A DNA stretch of 61,414 nucleotides from the IMG/VR virus record IMGVR_UViG_3300027733_000059, positions 1 through 61,414 of that record. One strand, 5' to 3'. The stretch comes from a virus. Position 1 is the stretch's first letter. Every line of letters begins with the position of its first letter. The notes under the pieces were generated by a model. The model worked only from the letters and a program-made list of their open reading frames with translations. It made no database searches and was not told where the DNA came from. Made by a program: the position numbers and the translations under genes. Below are positions 38,193 through 45,533 of this stretch, piece after piece.

Positions 38193-38705
38193 TTACCTCT
38201 TACGAATCGCTAGAACTTTTGCAATCTTATCTTCTAAATCGCCCATTTCAACTTGTACCCTAATTGGGTCGCCGTTGTTTCCACCGATTTCAAACTTCTC
38301 TGTCTTGCCAAACTCCTCGGGAACTTGACGCTCTAACCACCACGCTGCTGCTCGCCAATCTCCATCGTTACCGCTCTTTGCGATAACTGCAACCTTTTTA
38401 GTAATTGCCTCTGCTCTTGCTTGCTCAACTTGCTGTAAAAATTGCAAAAATACAACTTCAGTAGGATTAGATTTTGCGGTCATTGATAAAGATAAGCGCT
38501 CGCGCTCTGCCAATCCTCGACTCATCCAGTTGTAGAAAGTCTTTTCTGCTATCCCTGAAGCAGCAACCGCTTTTCGAACAGGTGTTCCAATTCTGATGTA
38601 GTCAAGGAGAGTCTGCTCCTTAGTTACATCAAGAAGGGCTGTCTTACGTCCAGCATTACTCTTAGGCTTTGGTGTTGGTTTCTTCTTTTCAACTGCGGTT
38701 GCCAT
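38193..38705 (-). CDS. Terminase small subunit
   Basis: I chose ATG at 38705 (170 aa), in TAATG overlap with the preceding 42-aa gene. It has a basic Pro/Lys start, a helix-turn-helix with V-R-K-A-V-A-A-S-G-I-A-E-K-T-F-Y-N-W-M, a long oligomerisation helix, and D-W-R-A-A-A-W-W-L-E-R-Q-V-P-E-E-F-G, all typical of small terminases. It recognises the packaging site. Confidence 0.86.
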   Translation of the reverse strand: MATAVEKKKPTPKPKSNAGRKTALLDVTKEQTLLDYIRIGTPVRKAVAASGIAEKTFYNWMSRGLAERERLSLSMTAKSNPTEVVFLQFLQQVEQARAEAITKKVAVIAKSGNDGDWRAAAWWLERQVPEEFGKTEKFEIGGNNGDPIRVQVEMGDLEDKIAKVLAIRKR

Positions 38706-38833
38706 TAAAATTCCATTCCGATATACCAAAATCCTAATTCGATATAAAAGTTATACTTTGAAATAGTGAAACCAACAGCAAGTCCGCCTGTGCGTCCATA
38801 TACGAGCCAACGCTTACCAATCTTTTTCTCCAT
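38705..38833 (-). CDS. 42-aa hydrophobic-aromatic protein
   Basis: The product M-E-K-K-I-G-K-R-W-L-V-Y-G-R-T-G-G then F-Y-I-E-L-G-F-W-Y-I-G-M-E-F is a beta-type micro-protein seen near terminases or replication genes in many phages. AGAGGTAG is upstream, and its stop overlaps the small terminase ATG as TAATG. The function is unknown. Confidence 0.58.
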   Translation of the reverse strand: MEKKIGKRWLVYGRTGGLAVGFTISKYNFYIELGFWYIGMEF

Positions 38834-38837
38834 AGGT

Positions 38838-40022
38838 TTATTCTACCTCTATCGAACAGGCTTCAACTGGCACACCCAATAACTGCGCGATGTCTTTCCA
38901 GTTATAGATGGCATTAGCCCATTCATTCAAATCTTCACTATGAACTCTCATCGAGTGTTCGCCAACTCGGATTGTAGAACGACCAACAGGAATATGACCA
39001 GGCTTGGATTTTCCCCCCGCGAGAATCTCAGCCACCTCTTCAGGACTAAACCCTGTTCCCTTAAGATTTGTTGTCGTGAGAAGTTTGTTCAACTCCTGTG
39101 GGTCGTAGGTTGCAAGGTCGCTGGTTCGATTATCAACAATGAGGATTTTAATTTCCTCAATCTCATCAACATCAATCCAATGAACTGCAATCTTTTCCCA
39201 TCCTAATTGAACTGCGCCTTGATATGTGTGATTTCCCGAAACTATGTGTCGCGTCCGCTTGTTAGCCACGATTGGTCGATATTGACCCATATGTGTCAGG
39301 GACTCGATAATCGAGCCTATATCGCCCTCACGCGGGTTAAGAGGGTGAACCTTTATCTCATTGATGGCAACTGTCTCAACATCCTCGGCGCTGGTCTCGC
39401 TTTTCTCACCGTTTGGCTCAGCCTCAACTGGCTTACGCTCAGGAAAACCAAGGCGCTCTTTAATGATTTTGATGGCTTTTTGTTTTGTCGGTGCCTCGGT
39501 GTATAACTGTTCTTTCCACGCTTTGTAGGCATCCATCTCGATTGAGAACTTCCAGGCGCCAATCTTTACTTCAGGGTCGCTAGGTAAAGGCTTAGAGGCA
39601 ATCGAACTCTTTTCCTCACCGTTTGTCAGCCTGTCTAAAGTATCAACCTCCGATTGAGTAAAGCCCGTGCCATCCAACTCAGGCAAGGCTTGAAGCAAAC
39701 TCTTGAGAAGTGGCTCGTTATATCCTGCAAGGTCAGTTAATCGATTATCGGCTAGAACTATTCTTCGGGCTGTTGTTTCATCAACTTCGATGTAGGTGAC
39801 TTTGATTTTCTTCCAGCCCAGTTTTTTTGCAGCCTTGTAGGTGTGATTACCCGCCAAGATAAAATTCGTACCGTACTGGATAACAATAGGGCGATACTGC
39901 CCGTGGGATTTGAGTGATTGAGCAATCGCTTCAATATCGCCACGACGAGGATTTGTCGGATACGCCTCAAGGGATGAGATAGCAACTGAGGCAACTTGTC
40001 CAACTTTTATCTTCGCTTTCAT
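38838..40022 (-). CDS. Tandem ParB-like nuclease-domain protein
   Basis: This 394-aa protein has two ParB/sulfiredoxin-like domains. The first has Y-P-T-N-P-R-R-G-D-I (18-27), H-G-Q-Y-R-P-I-V, I-L-A-G-N-H-T-Y-K-A and D-N-R-L-T-D-L-A. The second has H-P-L-N-P-R-E-G-D-I, M-G-Q-Y-R-P-I-V, I-V-S-G-N-H-T-Y-Q-G and D-N-R-T-S-D-L-A from about residue 219. The G-N-H-T core replaces the GER-x-R-x of partition ParBs, as in phage ParB-like ATPase/nuclease domains. It stands next to terminase and may act in DNA handling or regulation. Confidence 0.8.
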   Translation of the reverse strand: MKAKIKVGQVASVAISSLEAYPTNPRRGDIEAIAQSLKSHGQYRPIVIQYGTNFILAGNHTYKAAKKLGWKKIKVTYIEVDETTARRIVLADNRLTDLAGYNEPLLKSLLQALPELDGTGFTQSEVDTLDRLTNGEEKSSIASKPLPSDPEVKIGAWKFSIEMDAYKAWKEQLYTEAPTKQKAIKIIKERLGFPERKPVEAEPNGEKSETSAEDVETVAINEIKVHPLNPREGDIGSIIESLTHMGQYRPIVANKRTRHIVSGNHTYQGAVQLGWEKIAVHWIDVDEIEEIKILIVDNRTSDLATYDPQELNKLLTTTNLKGTGFSPEEVAEILAGGKSKPGHIPVGRSTIRVGEHSMRVHSEDLNEWANAIYNWKDIAQLLGVPVEACSIEVE

Positions 40023-40321
40023 TAGATAACTTGTTTTGCTGGTCGCCCTCGGTAACGAATCACTTTTCCGTTTTCATCATATTTCGGAGTGCGGTCAATA
40101 TCATCCTTGATGATTTTGTAAATCAACTGCTCTGATACTCCCATTGCGTCAGCAATCTCACGATATGTGATGCGCTGTTTGCGTAGACGGAGAATCAACT
40201 GCTTGCGTCTTTTGCCTAAATCTTGAATCTGTGATTGATGAGTGCGAATAGCATCAGTCAGAATTTTTACCTCATCGAGACCTTTACCGTCTAACTCCGT
40301 TGCTTCCATTACTGTTGTCAT
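40022..40321 (-). CDS. Helix-turn-helix DNA-binding protein
   Basis: This 99-aa protein has R-K-Q-R-I-T-Y-R-E-I-A-D-A-M-G-V-S-E-Q-L-I-Y (about 50-70), a sigma-70 region-4-like helix-turn-helix, after a long charged helix. Such proteins can be regulators or terminase partners. It is one candidate to bind the shared early operator. The stop codon overlaps the ParB start. Confidence 0.7.
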   Translation of the reverse strand: MTTVMEATELDGKGLDEVKILTDAIRTHQSQIQDLGKRRKQLILRLRKQRITYREIADAMGVSEQLIYKIIKDDIDRTPKYDENGKVIRYRGRPAKQVI

Positions 40322-40524
40322 TCTGTTACTCCCTCTTCGAACAGGCGTTCGACTGCTTCATCGAATTTAACTTTCTTTTCAATGTGATTGGCTGTTGCCA
40401 AAAACTCTAGTGTGTTTTTTGATTTTGACTTGTCGTAGGCAATGAACATCGCTAGATAAAACGGAACAATAATTAAACCTGCGAAAGCGAGCGCAACTGC
40501 TGTCCAAAAGAATTCTGCGTTCAT
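40318..40524 (-). CDS. Small membrane protein
   Basis: This 68-aa protein has one strong membrane segment A-V-A-L-A-F-A-G-L-I-I-V-P-F-Y-L-A near the N-terminus and a charged helical tail. It overlaps both neighbours by ATGA-type junctions. The function is unknown. Confidence 0.58.
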   Translation of the reverse strand: MNAEFFWTAVALAFAGLIIVPFYLAMFIAYDKSKSKNTLEFLATANHIEKKVKFDEAVERLFEEGVTE

Positions 40525-40931
40525 CTAAACTTCCTCTCTTTTTCTACCCCTCGTATGTAAAGAACCAATGAATTTTTATCATTCTTTGGTGGTAAATAAA
40601 TTAACGATTTCACATACTGTGAAGAGTCGTCAGGTAAAACTCCTGCATCTACGATTCCATCAATTGCTGCCTTGACAGATGGATTACACGCCCCCACATC
40701 TTGAAGGCGCCCACCTTTCTGATGAGGTTCAACTGTGACAGTTATCCAAGACATAGGAGGTATCCTCTCACTTTTAGCCAAAAGTTGAAAACCGAGTCTC
40801 CACTCTTTCGTAAGACTTGCTCTCTCCCATCTGTTCCCAGCGCGTTCAGCGTTGGTCGTCCAAGGACGCTGGTTGAACTCAAGTCGATAAACGACTTGTT
40901 CGGCTTCATCAATCTGACATAAACATTCCAT
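40521..40931 (-). CDS. RusA-like Holliday junction resolvase
   Basis: This 136-aa protein has W-I-T-V-T-V-E-P, a central G-A-C-N-P-S-V-K-A-A-I-D-G-I-V-D-A-G-V-L-P-D-D-S-S, the RusA pattern in which Asp residues bind the metal and cut four-way junctions; the first Asp position before the N-P-x-x-K is D-V-G-A-C. It lies in the recombination-replication module. The N-terminal 15 residues may not be translated if a later start is used. Confidence 0.78.
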   Translation of the reverse strand: MECLCQIDEAEQVVYRLEFNQRPWTTNAERAGNRWERASLTKEWRLGFQLLAKSERIPPMSWITVTVEPHQKGGRLQDVGACNPSVKAAIDGIVDAGVLPDDSSQYVKSLIYLPPKNDKNSLVLYIRGVEKERKFR

Positions 40932-40934
40932 TGC

Positions 40935-41321
40935 TCAAGCATCAGAGCGTTCATCTCTAATGTCAAATTGCTCCTTATGACCTGAATTGTCTATTTTCCA
41001 CCATTTGCCCGAATTGTCCTTGAATGGTATATCCTCGGCAGATTCAACTTTCATAATCAGATAACCCAACTCACGCGCTTTGTCGCGATTGGATTCAACC
41101 CAGCCGTGACATCCCGTAGTTCCCGAGCCACATAATGCGATGAGGTTGGCTGGTTGATGAAGCAACTCATTCTTCGAGCCTCCCATCATCCGTGGTCGTC
41201 TATGGTGAACTGATACGCCCCATAAAAAGTCCTCGCCACACTTTTCGCATTTGTATCCGTTACGCCCTAAAACTGTGAATCGGGTTTCATCACTAACCTT
41301 TGCAGGTCTAGGTTTAGCCAT
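40935..41321 (-). CDS. HNH endonuclease
   Basis: I chose the ATG giving 128 aa, M-A-K-P-R-P; a TTG 29 codons earlier is possible. The HNH/zinc module comprises C25-x-x-C28, the H39-H40 pair in V-H-H-R-R-P-R, N59 in P-A-N-L, and C64...C71-H72. Small HNH enzymes near terminases often aid packaging or nick DNA. Between it and the upstream gene lie about 100 bases open in all three frames, one of them containing V-C-P-A-C-L-D. Confidence 0.78.
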   Translation of the reverse strand: MAKPRPAKVSDETRFTVLGRNGYKCEKCGEDFLWGVSVHHRRPRMMGGSKNELLHQPANLIALCGSGTTGCHGWVESNRDKARELGYLIMKVESAEDIPFKDNSGKWWKIDNSGHKEQFDIRDERSDA

Positions 41322-41420
41322 TGAAGTCTCGAGTCCGCGATGGCGTCCAGGCAAGCAGGGCAGACCTTTGCGCTCGTCTGCGTCGCCACCTGTAATACCA
41401 ATCGACAAATACCAATATCC

Positions 41421-41813
41421 TCATAGGTCAGATGCCAACTTCCCATTATCAGTTTCCAATGAAGCATCATTCCCCTTATGTAACTTTTTGCGAATCTCTT
41501 CTAAATATTTTTGTGCATCCTCGTATGACAAAGCCTTTTGCTTTGCTTCCTCGAACTCACGGGTTATCGCTTCACCGCGAAGGCGTTCCTTTTCTGAAGA
41601 AACACGAATTCGCCAATGACGATTGAGGTGACTGGGATTGATTGCTTGGTCCGAATTAGCGTAGTGCCAAGAAACAATTTTCTTTGCTTCATCTAACGGC
41701 ATATCAAAATCCAGGGATTCTGCCCACGCACGGACCTTTAATTCATCGACTTGAACTCGAAGGTCATAGATGCCCACATAGCCGAGAAGCAGGGCGATGT
41801 CAGGAAGATTCAT
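41421..41813 (-). CDS. Helicase-loader-like replication protein
   Basis: This 130-aa protein starts at an ATG 14 bases inside the replication gene. L-L-L-G-Y-V-G-I-Y-D-L-R-V-Q-V-D-E-L-K-V-R-A-W-A and S-W-H-Y-A-N-S-D-Q-A-I-N-P-S-H-L-N-R-H-W are patterns seen in actinophage helicase-loader-like proteins that follow the initiator gene. The end is a charged coiled coil. The position right after an initiator-like gene supports the role. Confidence 0.6.
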   Translation of the reverse strand: MNLPDIALLLGYVGIYDLRVQVDELKVRAWAESLDFDMPLDEAKKIVSWHYANSDQAINPSHLNRHWRIRVSSEKERLRGEAITREFEEAKQKALSYEDAQKYLEEIRKKLHKGNDASLETDNGKLASDL

Positions 41814-42516
41814 TGCGTAGTTTCTCCGATAACTCGATTGCCCTAATTGCTCCACTTTCGTGCTTGGTCTTAACTCCCACTCCTCTGAGAACTAAATCCA
41901 TTTGACGCATTGTAGGAACTGTCCCGATGTAATCAAGTGCCAACTCAATCTGCTCTTCGCTGTAGCCCCGCACTTCGGCTGCCTTTGTTATCTGAAGGAG
42001 GGAGTGCCACGCCCCTTTACCTAAAGGTTTAACTCTTTGCTTTTCCCACCATCGTTTAGCAACTACCTCAGAGAGCGCGACAACTGCGACAGCAGTTTCG
42101 TCGCTCTTTGTTGTAGATAGGACGGATGTATAGGACGGATGGTACGGAGTGGAGTTGGGGAGTGAGACCTCCAAAGTTGGGGAGTGAGGGGTATCTGAGT
42201 TGGGGAGTTCGTCATCTTCAATGGGTAAAGCCTCCCCAACAGAGTTGGGTAGTTTTTTCCACAAAAGTTGATAAGTCGTAGCCTTACCTCGAGAATTTCC
42301 CTTGCTGATTATTTTGATGTGTCCCTCTTCCACCATCTGATTGATGACTTTACGGACATACTCGATAGAGCAACGACCCTTCGCAGCCAACATTTTTTGG
42401 GATGCGAAGAATCGTCCATCGTCGTGAGAAATATCTGCGAGTGCAAGATGAATTAAAAGTCGAGTCCCGTCATAAGGTGAATCGGACCAAACTTTTGTTA
42501 TCCATCTGATACTCAC
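41800..42516 (-). CDS. Replication initiator-like winged-helix protein with embedded iterons
   Basis: This 238-aa protein has an N-terminal winged helix (1-85) with T-R-L-L-I-H-L-A-L-A-D, F-F-A-S-Q-K-M-L-A-A-K and Y-V-R-K-V-I-N-Q-M-V-E-E-G-H-I, like phage replisome organisers. A Pro/Ser/Thr linker (90-145) is encoded by the repeat array at 42153-42252. The C-terminal helix bundle (150-238) is conserved in phage initiators. As in lambda O, origin repeats inside the initiator gene fit self-recognition. It overlaps the upstream gene by ATGA. Confidence 0.76.
   Translation of the reverse strand: MSIRWITKVWSDSPYDGTRLLIHLALADISHDDGRFFASQKMLAAKGRCSIEYVRKVINQMVEEGHIKIISKGNSRGKATTYQLLWKKLPNSVGEALPIEDDELPNSDTPHSPTLEVSLPNSTPYHPSYTSVLSTTKSDETAVAVVALSEVVAKRWWEKQRVKPLGKGAWHSLLQITKAAEVRGYSEEQIELALDYIGTVPTMRQMDLVLRGVGVKTKHESGAIRAIELSEKLRNESS
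42153..42252. repeat. Iterons AGTTGGGGAGT; candidate replication origin
   Basis: Three direct copies of AGTTGGGGAGT start at 42153, 42175 and 42198 (spacing 22 and 23 bases, about two helical turns). An inverted CTCCCCAAC follows at 42232-42240 and a degenerate AGTTGGGTAG at 42243-42252. Just before lies a duplicated TAGGACGGATG. The set sits in the linker-coding part of the initiator-like gene. Confidence 0.7.
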
Positions 42517-42872
42517 AAATTACCTCCGCAATGTGGGCAACATTTATTGCGCCCTTGTTTTTCGATGACCCGATTCTCAACCCAATTTAATCCCACATAG
42601 ACTTTACATCCATTACGAGATTGTTTGAGTCTTGCAATGCGACCCGCTTTATGGAGAACGGACAATACACCCGAAGCGGTCCCGTGGTGAAGTCCAGTTA
42701 TCAAACTGAACTCTTTCCAGGTAAGACCTTGTTCGTAAGTTGCATTGAGCAACTCAAGTGCTTGAGCCTGACGCATAGCGGTCTTTCCTGACCTGTCTGC
42801 CTCAATCGCCCGAGCCTTTGATGTATCTGTTCCGCTATGTCCTGAAGTTTGGTCGTAAGGCAACTCAGGCAT
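42513..42872 (-). CDS. Winged-helix protein with C-terminal zinc knuckle
   Basis: This 119-aa protein starts at an ATG inside the end of the ERF gene (8-base overlap); the frame is open upstream but only as a shadow. It has A-L-E-L-L-N-A-T-Y-E-Q-G-L-T-W-K-E-F-S then G-T-A-S-G-V-L-S-V-L-H-K-A-G-R-I-A-R-L, a winged helix, and ends K-C-C-P-H-C-G-G-N-L. It is probably a DNA-binding accessory of replication. Confidence 0.68.
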   Translation of the reverse strand: MPELPYDQTSGHSGTDTSKARAIEADRSGKTAMRQAQALELLNATYEQGLTWKEFSLITGLHHGTASGVLSVLHKAGRIARLKQSRNGCKVYVGLNWVENRVIEKQGRNKCCPHCGGNL

Positions 42873-43545
42873 TGACAGTAACGATTGGCTCCTCTGTTGT
42901 TGTCTCATTGGTGTCCTCTTCCAATTTAGGTACGATGATGTTTGCTTGACGCTCTTTGAACTTGATGCGAAATTGCTCAAGCAACTCAGCGCTGTATCCA
43001 TCTTTGTTTGTGGTGATGTACTGACCGATTTCAGCAAGTGCATCGATAGTCGTCGCCTGTGCAATCTTGGTTAAAACAGCACTTGGCGCTATGACATCGG
43101 CTGCACTTGAACGCTCGTAACTCGATGAGTCAGGGTCAGGTTCATCTGTTGGAAGCGCCAGCGCTTGAAGTAATGCAGTTCGAAAAGCCACGGACATTGC
43201 CTTAGCCGTTGCCTTGTCTCCAGCATCCATCGCCTCGCCTACAACCGTGGTCTTGATTGAGTCCCCACTTGCACCAATGAATGTGTAAGTGACTTTTATT
43301 TTGACGTGACCCATTGCTGTTCGATTGCGTCCAATTTCAACCGTTGCATATTCGTAATCCTCAACTGAAGGAACAACGATTACGCCGTGCTTTTGAAGTG
43401 CTGGAGATACTGCATTGACGACTGAATCAATCCCGCGGAAATTAAATCCTTGAGATGTGTTTTTGTCTTTTTTTGCAATGGCTCCAACTTCTTTCATAAT
43501 TGCGTTCATTGCCTGAGCAATGGGAAGTGCTGTTTGGTCTGACAT
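42865..43545 (-). CDS. ERF-family single-strand annealing protein
   Basis: This 226-aa protein starts at the ATG after GAGAGGA. It has I-A-K-K-D-K-N-T-S-Q-G-F-N-F-R-G-I-D-S-V-V, H-G-V-I-V-V-P, T-Y-T-F-I-G-A-S-G-D-S, and D-A-G-D-K-A-T-A-K-A-M-S-V-A-F-R-T-A-L-L-Q, the ERF core. It anneals complementary single strands in phage recombination. It is paired with the Gam-like gene upstream. Confidence 0.9.
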   Translation of the reverse strand: MSDQTALPIAQAMNAIMKEVGAIAKKDKNTSQGFNFRGIDSVVNAVSPALQKHGVIVVPSVEDYEYATVEIGRNRTAMGHVKIKVTYTFIGASGDSIKTTVVGEAMDAGDKATAKAMSVAFRTALLQALALPTDEPDPDSSSYERSSAADVIAPSAVLTKIAQATTIDALAEIGQYITTNKDGYSAELLEQFRIKFKERQANIIVPKLEEDTNETTTEEPIVTVNA

Positions 43546-43556
43546 AAGTTCCTCTC

Positions 43557-44090
43557 TCAATCTGCTATTACAAATGAAACTGAAGTCTCGGCTGGAATAA
43601 CTCGAACCGATGGGACAATTTCGCCTTGGGTTGATATTACATCACCTGAATCGGTAAGTAAACTATTTAGAACCTTTTTGTCGATTTCTTTTTTAACGCG
43701 AATCAACTCAGGTTGGCTTGCTTCTGCCCACGCGAGGAATTTTGACTCATCCTCAATTTCAATCTTTGGGCGACCCGCCGTTGTTTTGATTGTTCCGTGG
43801 GGCAGGACTACTGATTTCCGCCCGTTGTAGCGCTCTGTGAGCGCGTATGGCTTGAGGTTCGACTCAAACCATTCAGCATCTCTCTCAAGGTCTGTATTGA
43901 CCTTCTCAAGCCATTCTGCGACTCGTAATACCTCACGGTCATAGATGGCTTTGTTGTCGGCTTGCTTACGCCGTAGGGATGCAAGTTTACGCATCGCCCA
44001 GTCAGCCTTTGAATCATCGCTGATTACAAAAGCCTCGCGAGTTGGTTCTTCGATGATTTCAAAATCATCAATTGGTTGTACATCTGACAT
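43557..44090 (-). CDS. gam: Gam-like host-nuclease inhibitor
   Basis: This 177-aa protein starts at the ATG after GAGAGGAG. It has a long N-terminal charged helix, then L-T-E-R-Y-N-G-R-K-S-V-V-L-P-H-G-T-I-K-T-T-A-G-R-P, D-E-S-K-F-L-A-W-A-E and K-K-E-I-D-K-K-V-L-N, the Mu Gam pattern. Gam shields DNA ends from RecBCD/AddAB-type nucleases. It is the first gene of the recombination-replication operon, behind the strongest -35 box seen. Confidence 0.82.
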   Translation of the reverse strand: MSDVQPIDDFEIIEEPTREAFVISDDSKADWAMRKLASLRRKQADNKAIYDREVLRVAEWLEKVNTDLERDAEWFESNLKPYALTERYNGRKSVVLPHGTIKTTAGRPKIEIEDESKFLAWAEASQPELIRVKKEIDKKVLNSLLTDSGDVISTQGEIVPSVRVIPAETSVSFVIAD

Positions 44091-44112
44091 AGTTGTTCTC
44101 CTCTCATCCGAG

Positions 44113-44142
44113 AGGGTACACAACCCCTGTTGGTTATGTCAA
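44113..44142 (-). promoter_or_regulatory. Promoter of the recombination-replication operon
   Basis: Minus strand: perfect -35 TTGACA (44137-44142), 18-bp spacer, -10 TACCCT (44113-44118). The spacer contains ACAGGGGTTGTG, the early element in reverse (44119-44130). GAGAGGAG follows before the gam start. Confidence 0.65.
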
Positions 44143-44145
44143 ATC

Positions 44146-44430
44146 TCAGATACCTATGCTTTGTCCAAGGTACATCGAGGCACCGACAACTGTTGTTATG
44201 AAAAGCGCTCCAACGGTACGAATAACCCATTCGGAGCGACTCTCCATCTTTTCAAGACGGTCAGTTATGTGGTCCATTGCTTGAGCGAATCTTTCGGTAT
44301 CCGCGTCATAAACATCTTTCCGAAGATAAGTCTGACCAACATTGAGATTCATCTGCTTGACTTCCATAGTTAGGTCGTCAAGCCGTCTCATTACTTCTCC
44401 TAGTGTTGGTTGAATTTCTTCGGCTGCCAT
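44146..44430 (-). CDS. Membrane protein of the lysis cassette
   Basis: This 94-aa protein has a helical N-terminal part (L-T-M-E-V-K-Q-M-N-L-N-V-G-Q-T-Y-L-R-K-D-V), then a C-terminal membrane segment V-I-R-T-V-G-A-L-F-I-T-T-V-V-G-A. This layout is typical of phage proteins next to endolysin genes, such as holin partners. It lies two bases after the endolysin stop. Confidence 0.62.
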   Translation of the reverse strand: MAAEEIQPTLGEVMRRLDDLTMEVKQMNLNVGQTYLRKDVYDADTERFAQAMDHITDRLEKMESRSEWVIRTVGALFITTVVGASMYLGQSIGI

Positions 44431-44432
44431 AA

Positions 44433-44957
44433 TTATGCTTTCTTCCGCGCCTCGTCCGCAGTTTTTGAAACTGCTGAAGTTGCTGGATACGCTGGACGAG
44501 CAATTCCCATAATGAGTTTATAGGCTCGCTTTTTTAAGAAAGCCCCATCCCCATTTGATTGACTTCCTTTTGTATCCCCACTCGTATTGCCTTCGTAGAC
44601 CCAAAGAGTTCCTTTGCCATCGTTTTTGTGAACGATGCCAACGTGGTCTGCCTGTGCATCTTCATCGAACTGGAAGAACGCAATGTCTCCAGCCTTTGCT
44701 TGACCGACAGGAACTACTTGACCTTTTTTAGCAAACCACTTCAGTCCGACATCGCAAGAAGCAAAACCTTTTTTAGATTGAGCAGCAACAATGTCTGAAA
44801 GCCCAGCCTCTTTAAAACACCAAGAAACATACATAGCGCACCAAGGTTGATTATTTAATCCAAACCACTTACCGAACTTTGTGTCGTTGTTGGCACCCTC
44901 GCGATAACCCGCATCGACCTCGGCTTTGGCTGCTGCTAGAACTTTTTCAACTGACAT
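44433..44957 (-). CDS. Endolysin, CHAP-domain peptidoglycan hydrolase
   Basis: This 174-aa protein has catalytic C40 in Q-P-W-C-A-M-Y-V, H105 in A-D-H-V-G-I-V, and E122 in Y-E-G-N-T-S-G, with G-D-I-A-F-F-Q between. CHAP enzymes cleave peptidoglycan amide or peptide bonds. There is no signal peptide, so export depends on the holin. It overlaps the holin gene by TAATG. Confidence 0.9.
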   Translation of the reverse strand: MSVEKVLAAAKAEVDAGYREGANNDTKFGKWFGLNNQPWCAMYVSWCFKEAGLSDIVAAQSKKGFASCDVGLKWFAKKGQVVPVGQAKAGDIAFFQFDEDAQADHVGIVHKNDGKGTLWVYEGNTSGDTKGSQSNGDGAFLKKRAYKLIMGIARPAYPATSAVSKTADEARKKA

Positions 44958-45238
44958 TACTTTTTAGCCGTTGCCTTTTTAGCCGTTGCCTTCTTCGTAA
45001 GTTTGCCGACAACTGCTTCCGTAACTCCATCAGCAATCTTGCCGAAAGCGGGGTCTTTAGGATTGGCTGCGCGAATTGCGACGGGAAGAACTGCTGAGAT
45101 ACCTGCTGCGAGGATTGCCTTGAGTGCATCTCCATCAAGTGCGAGGAGGTCTCCGCCTGTAATCATAAATGCTGTAGTGACGGCTGCTAAAAAAGAGCGT
45201 CCGTATGAGGCAAGCATCGCCTGTGTTTTCTTGTCCAT
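44957..45238 (-). CDS. Holin
   Basis: This 93-aa protein has two hydrophobic segments (14-36, 40-58): F-L-A-A-V-T-T-A-F-M-I-T-G-G-D-L-L and A-I-L-A-A-G-I-S-A-V-L-P-V-A. It continues R-A-A-N-P-K-D-P-A-F-G, a signature of actinophage holins, and ends with a Lys/Ala repeat tail. It forms membrane lesions that release the endolysin downstream. Confidence 0.85.
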   Translation of the reverse strand: MDKKTQAMLASYGRSFLAAVTTAFMITGGDLLALDGDALKAILAAGISAVLPVAIRAANPKDPAFGKIADGVTEAVVGKLTKKATAKKATAKK

Positions 45239-45287
45239 TATTTCTCCTAATCTTAGGTGAGTTAATTCTAACCTATGGTTTATGAAC

Positions 45288-45533
45288 CTAAGTTGCTAAA
45301 TCTCCAAGGCACAAAATATCAGAACCGTTTGTAAGGACAAAAACCGTGTCCCCTACTTGTGGCGCATAACTGTGTAGATATTTTACTGAGGGCAAGGTAT
45401 TTGTATCCCCTGCTATTTGAATATCAACTCTTGCGGGACTGTTGTGCTTATCAACCACATAAGCCTGACGAAGCCTAAGAGTCGGAACATTTGTTTCACC
45501 CTTGATTTGATTAACAAGATAATTTAAATCCAT
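45288..45533 (-). CDS. Small distal-tail protein
   Basis: This 81-aa protein has V-K-Y-L-H-S-Y-A-P-Q-V-G-D-T-V-F-V-L-T-N-G-S-D-I-L-C-L-G, a pattern of small OB-like tail-tip proteins in siphophages. It begins in overlap with the previous stop. It is probably part of the tip complex with the two genes upstream. Confidence 0.62.
   Translation of the reverse strand: MDLNYLVNQIKGETNVPTLRLRQAYVVDKHNSPARVDIQIAGDTNTLPSVKYLHSYAPQVGDTVFVLTNGSDILCLGDLAT

Noticed and set aside
41321-41470. Frame containing VCPACLD between the replication protein and the HNH gene
   Set aside because: It has a C-x-x-C but no convincing start, and its end overlaps the HNH N-terminus out of frame; too weak to list as a gene.
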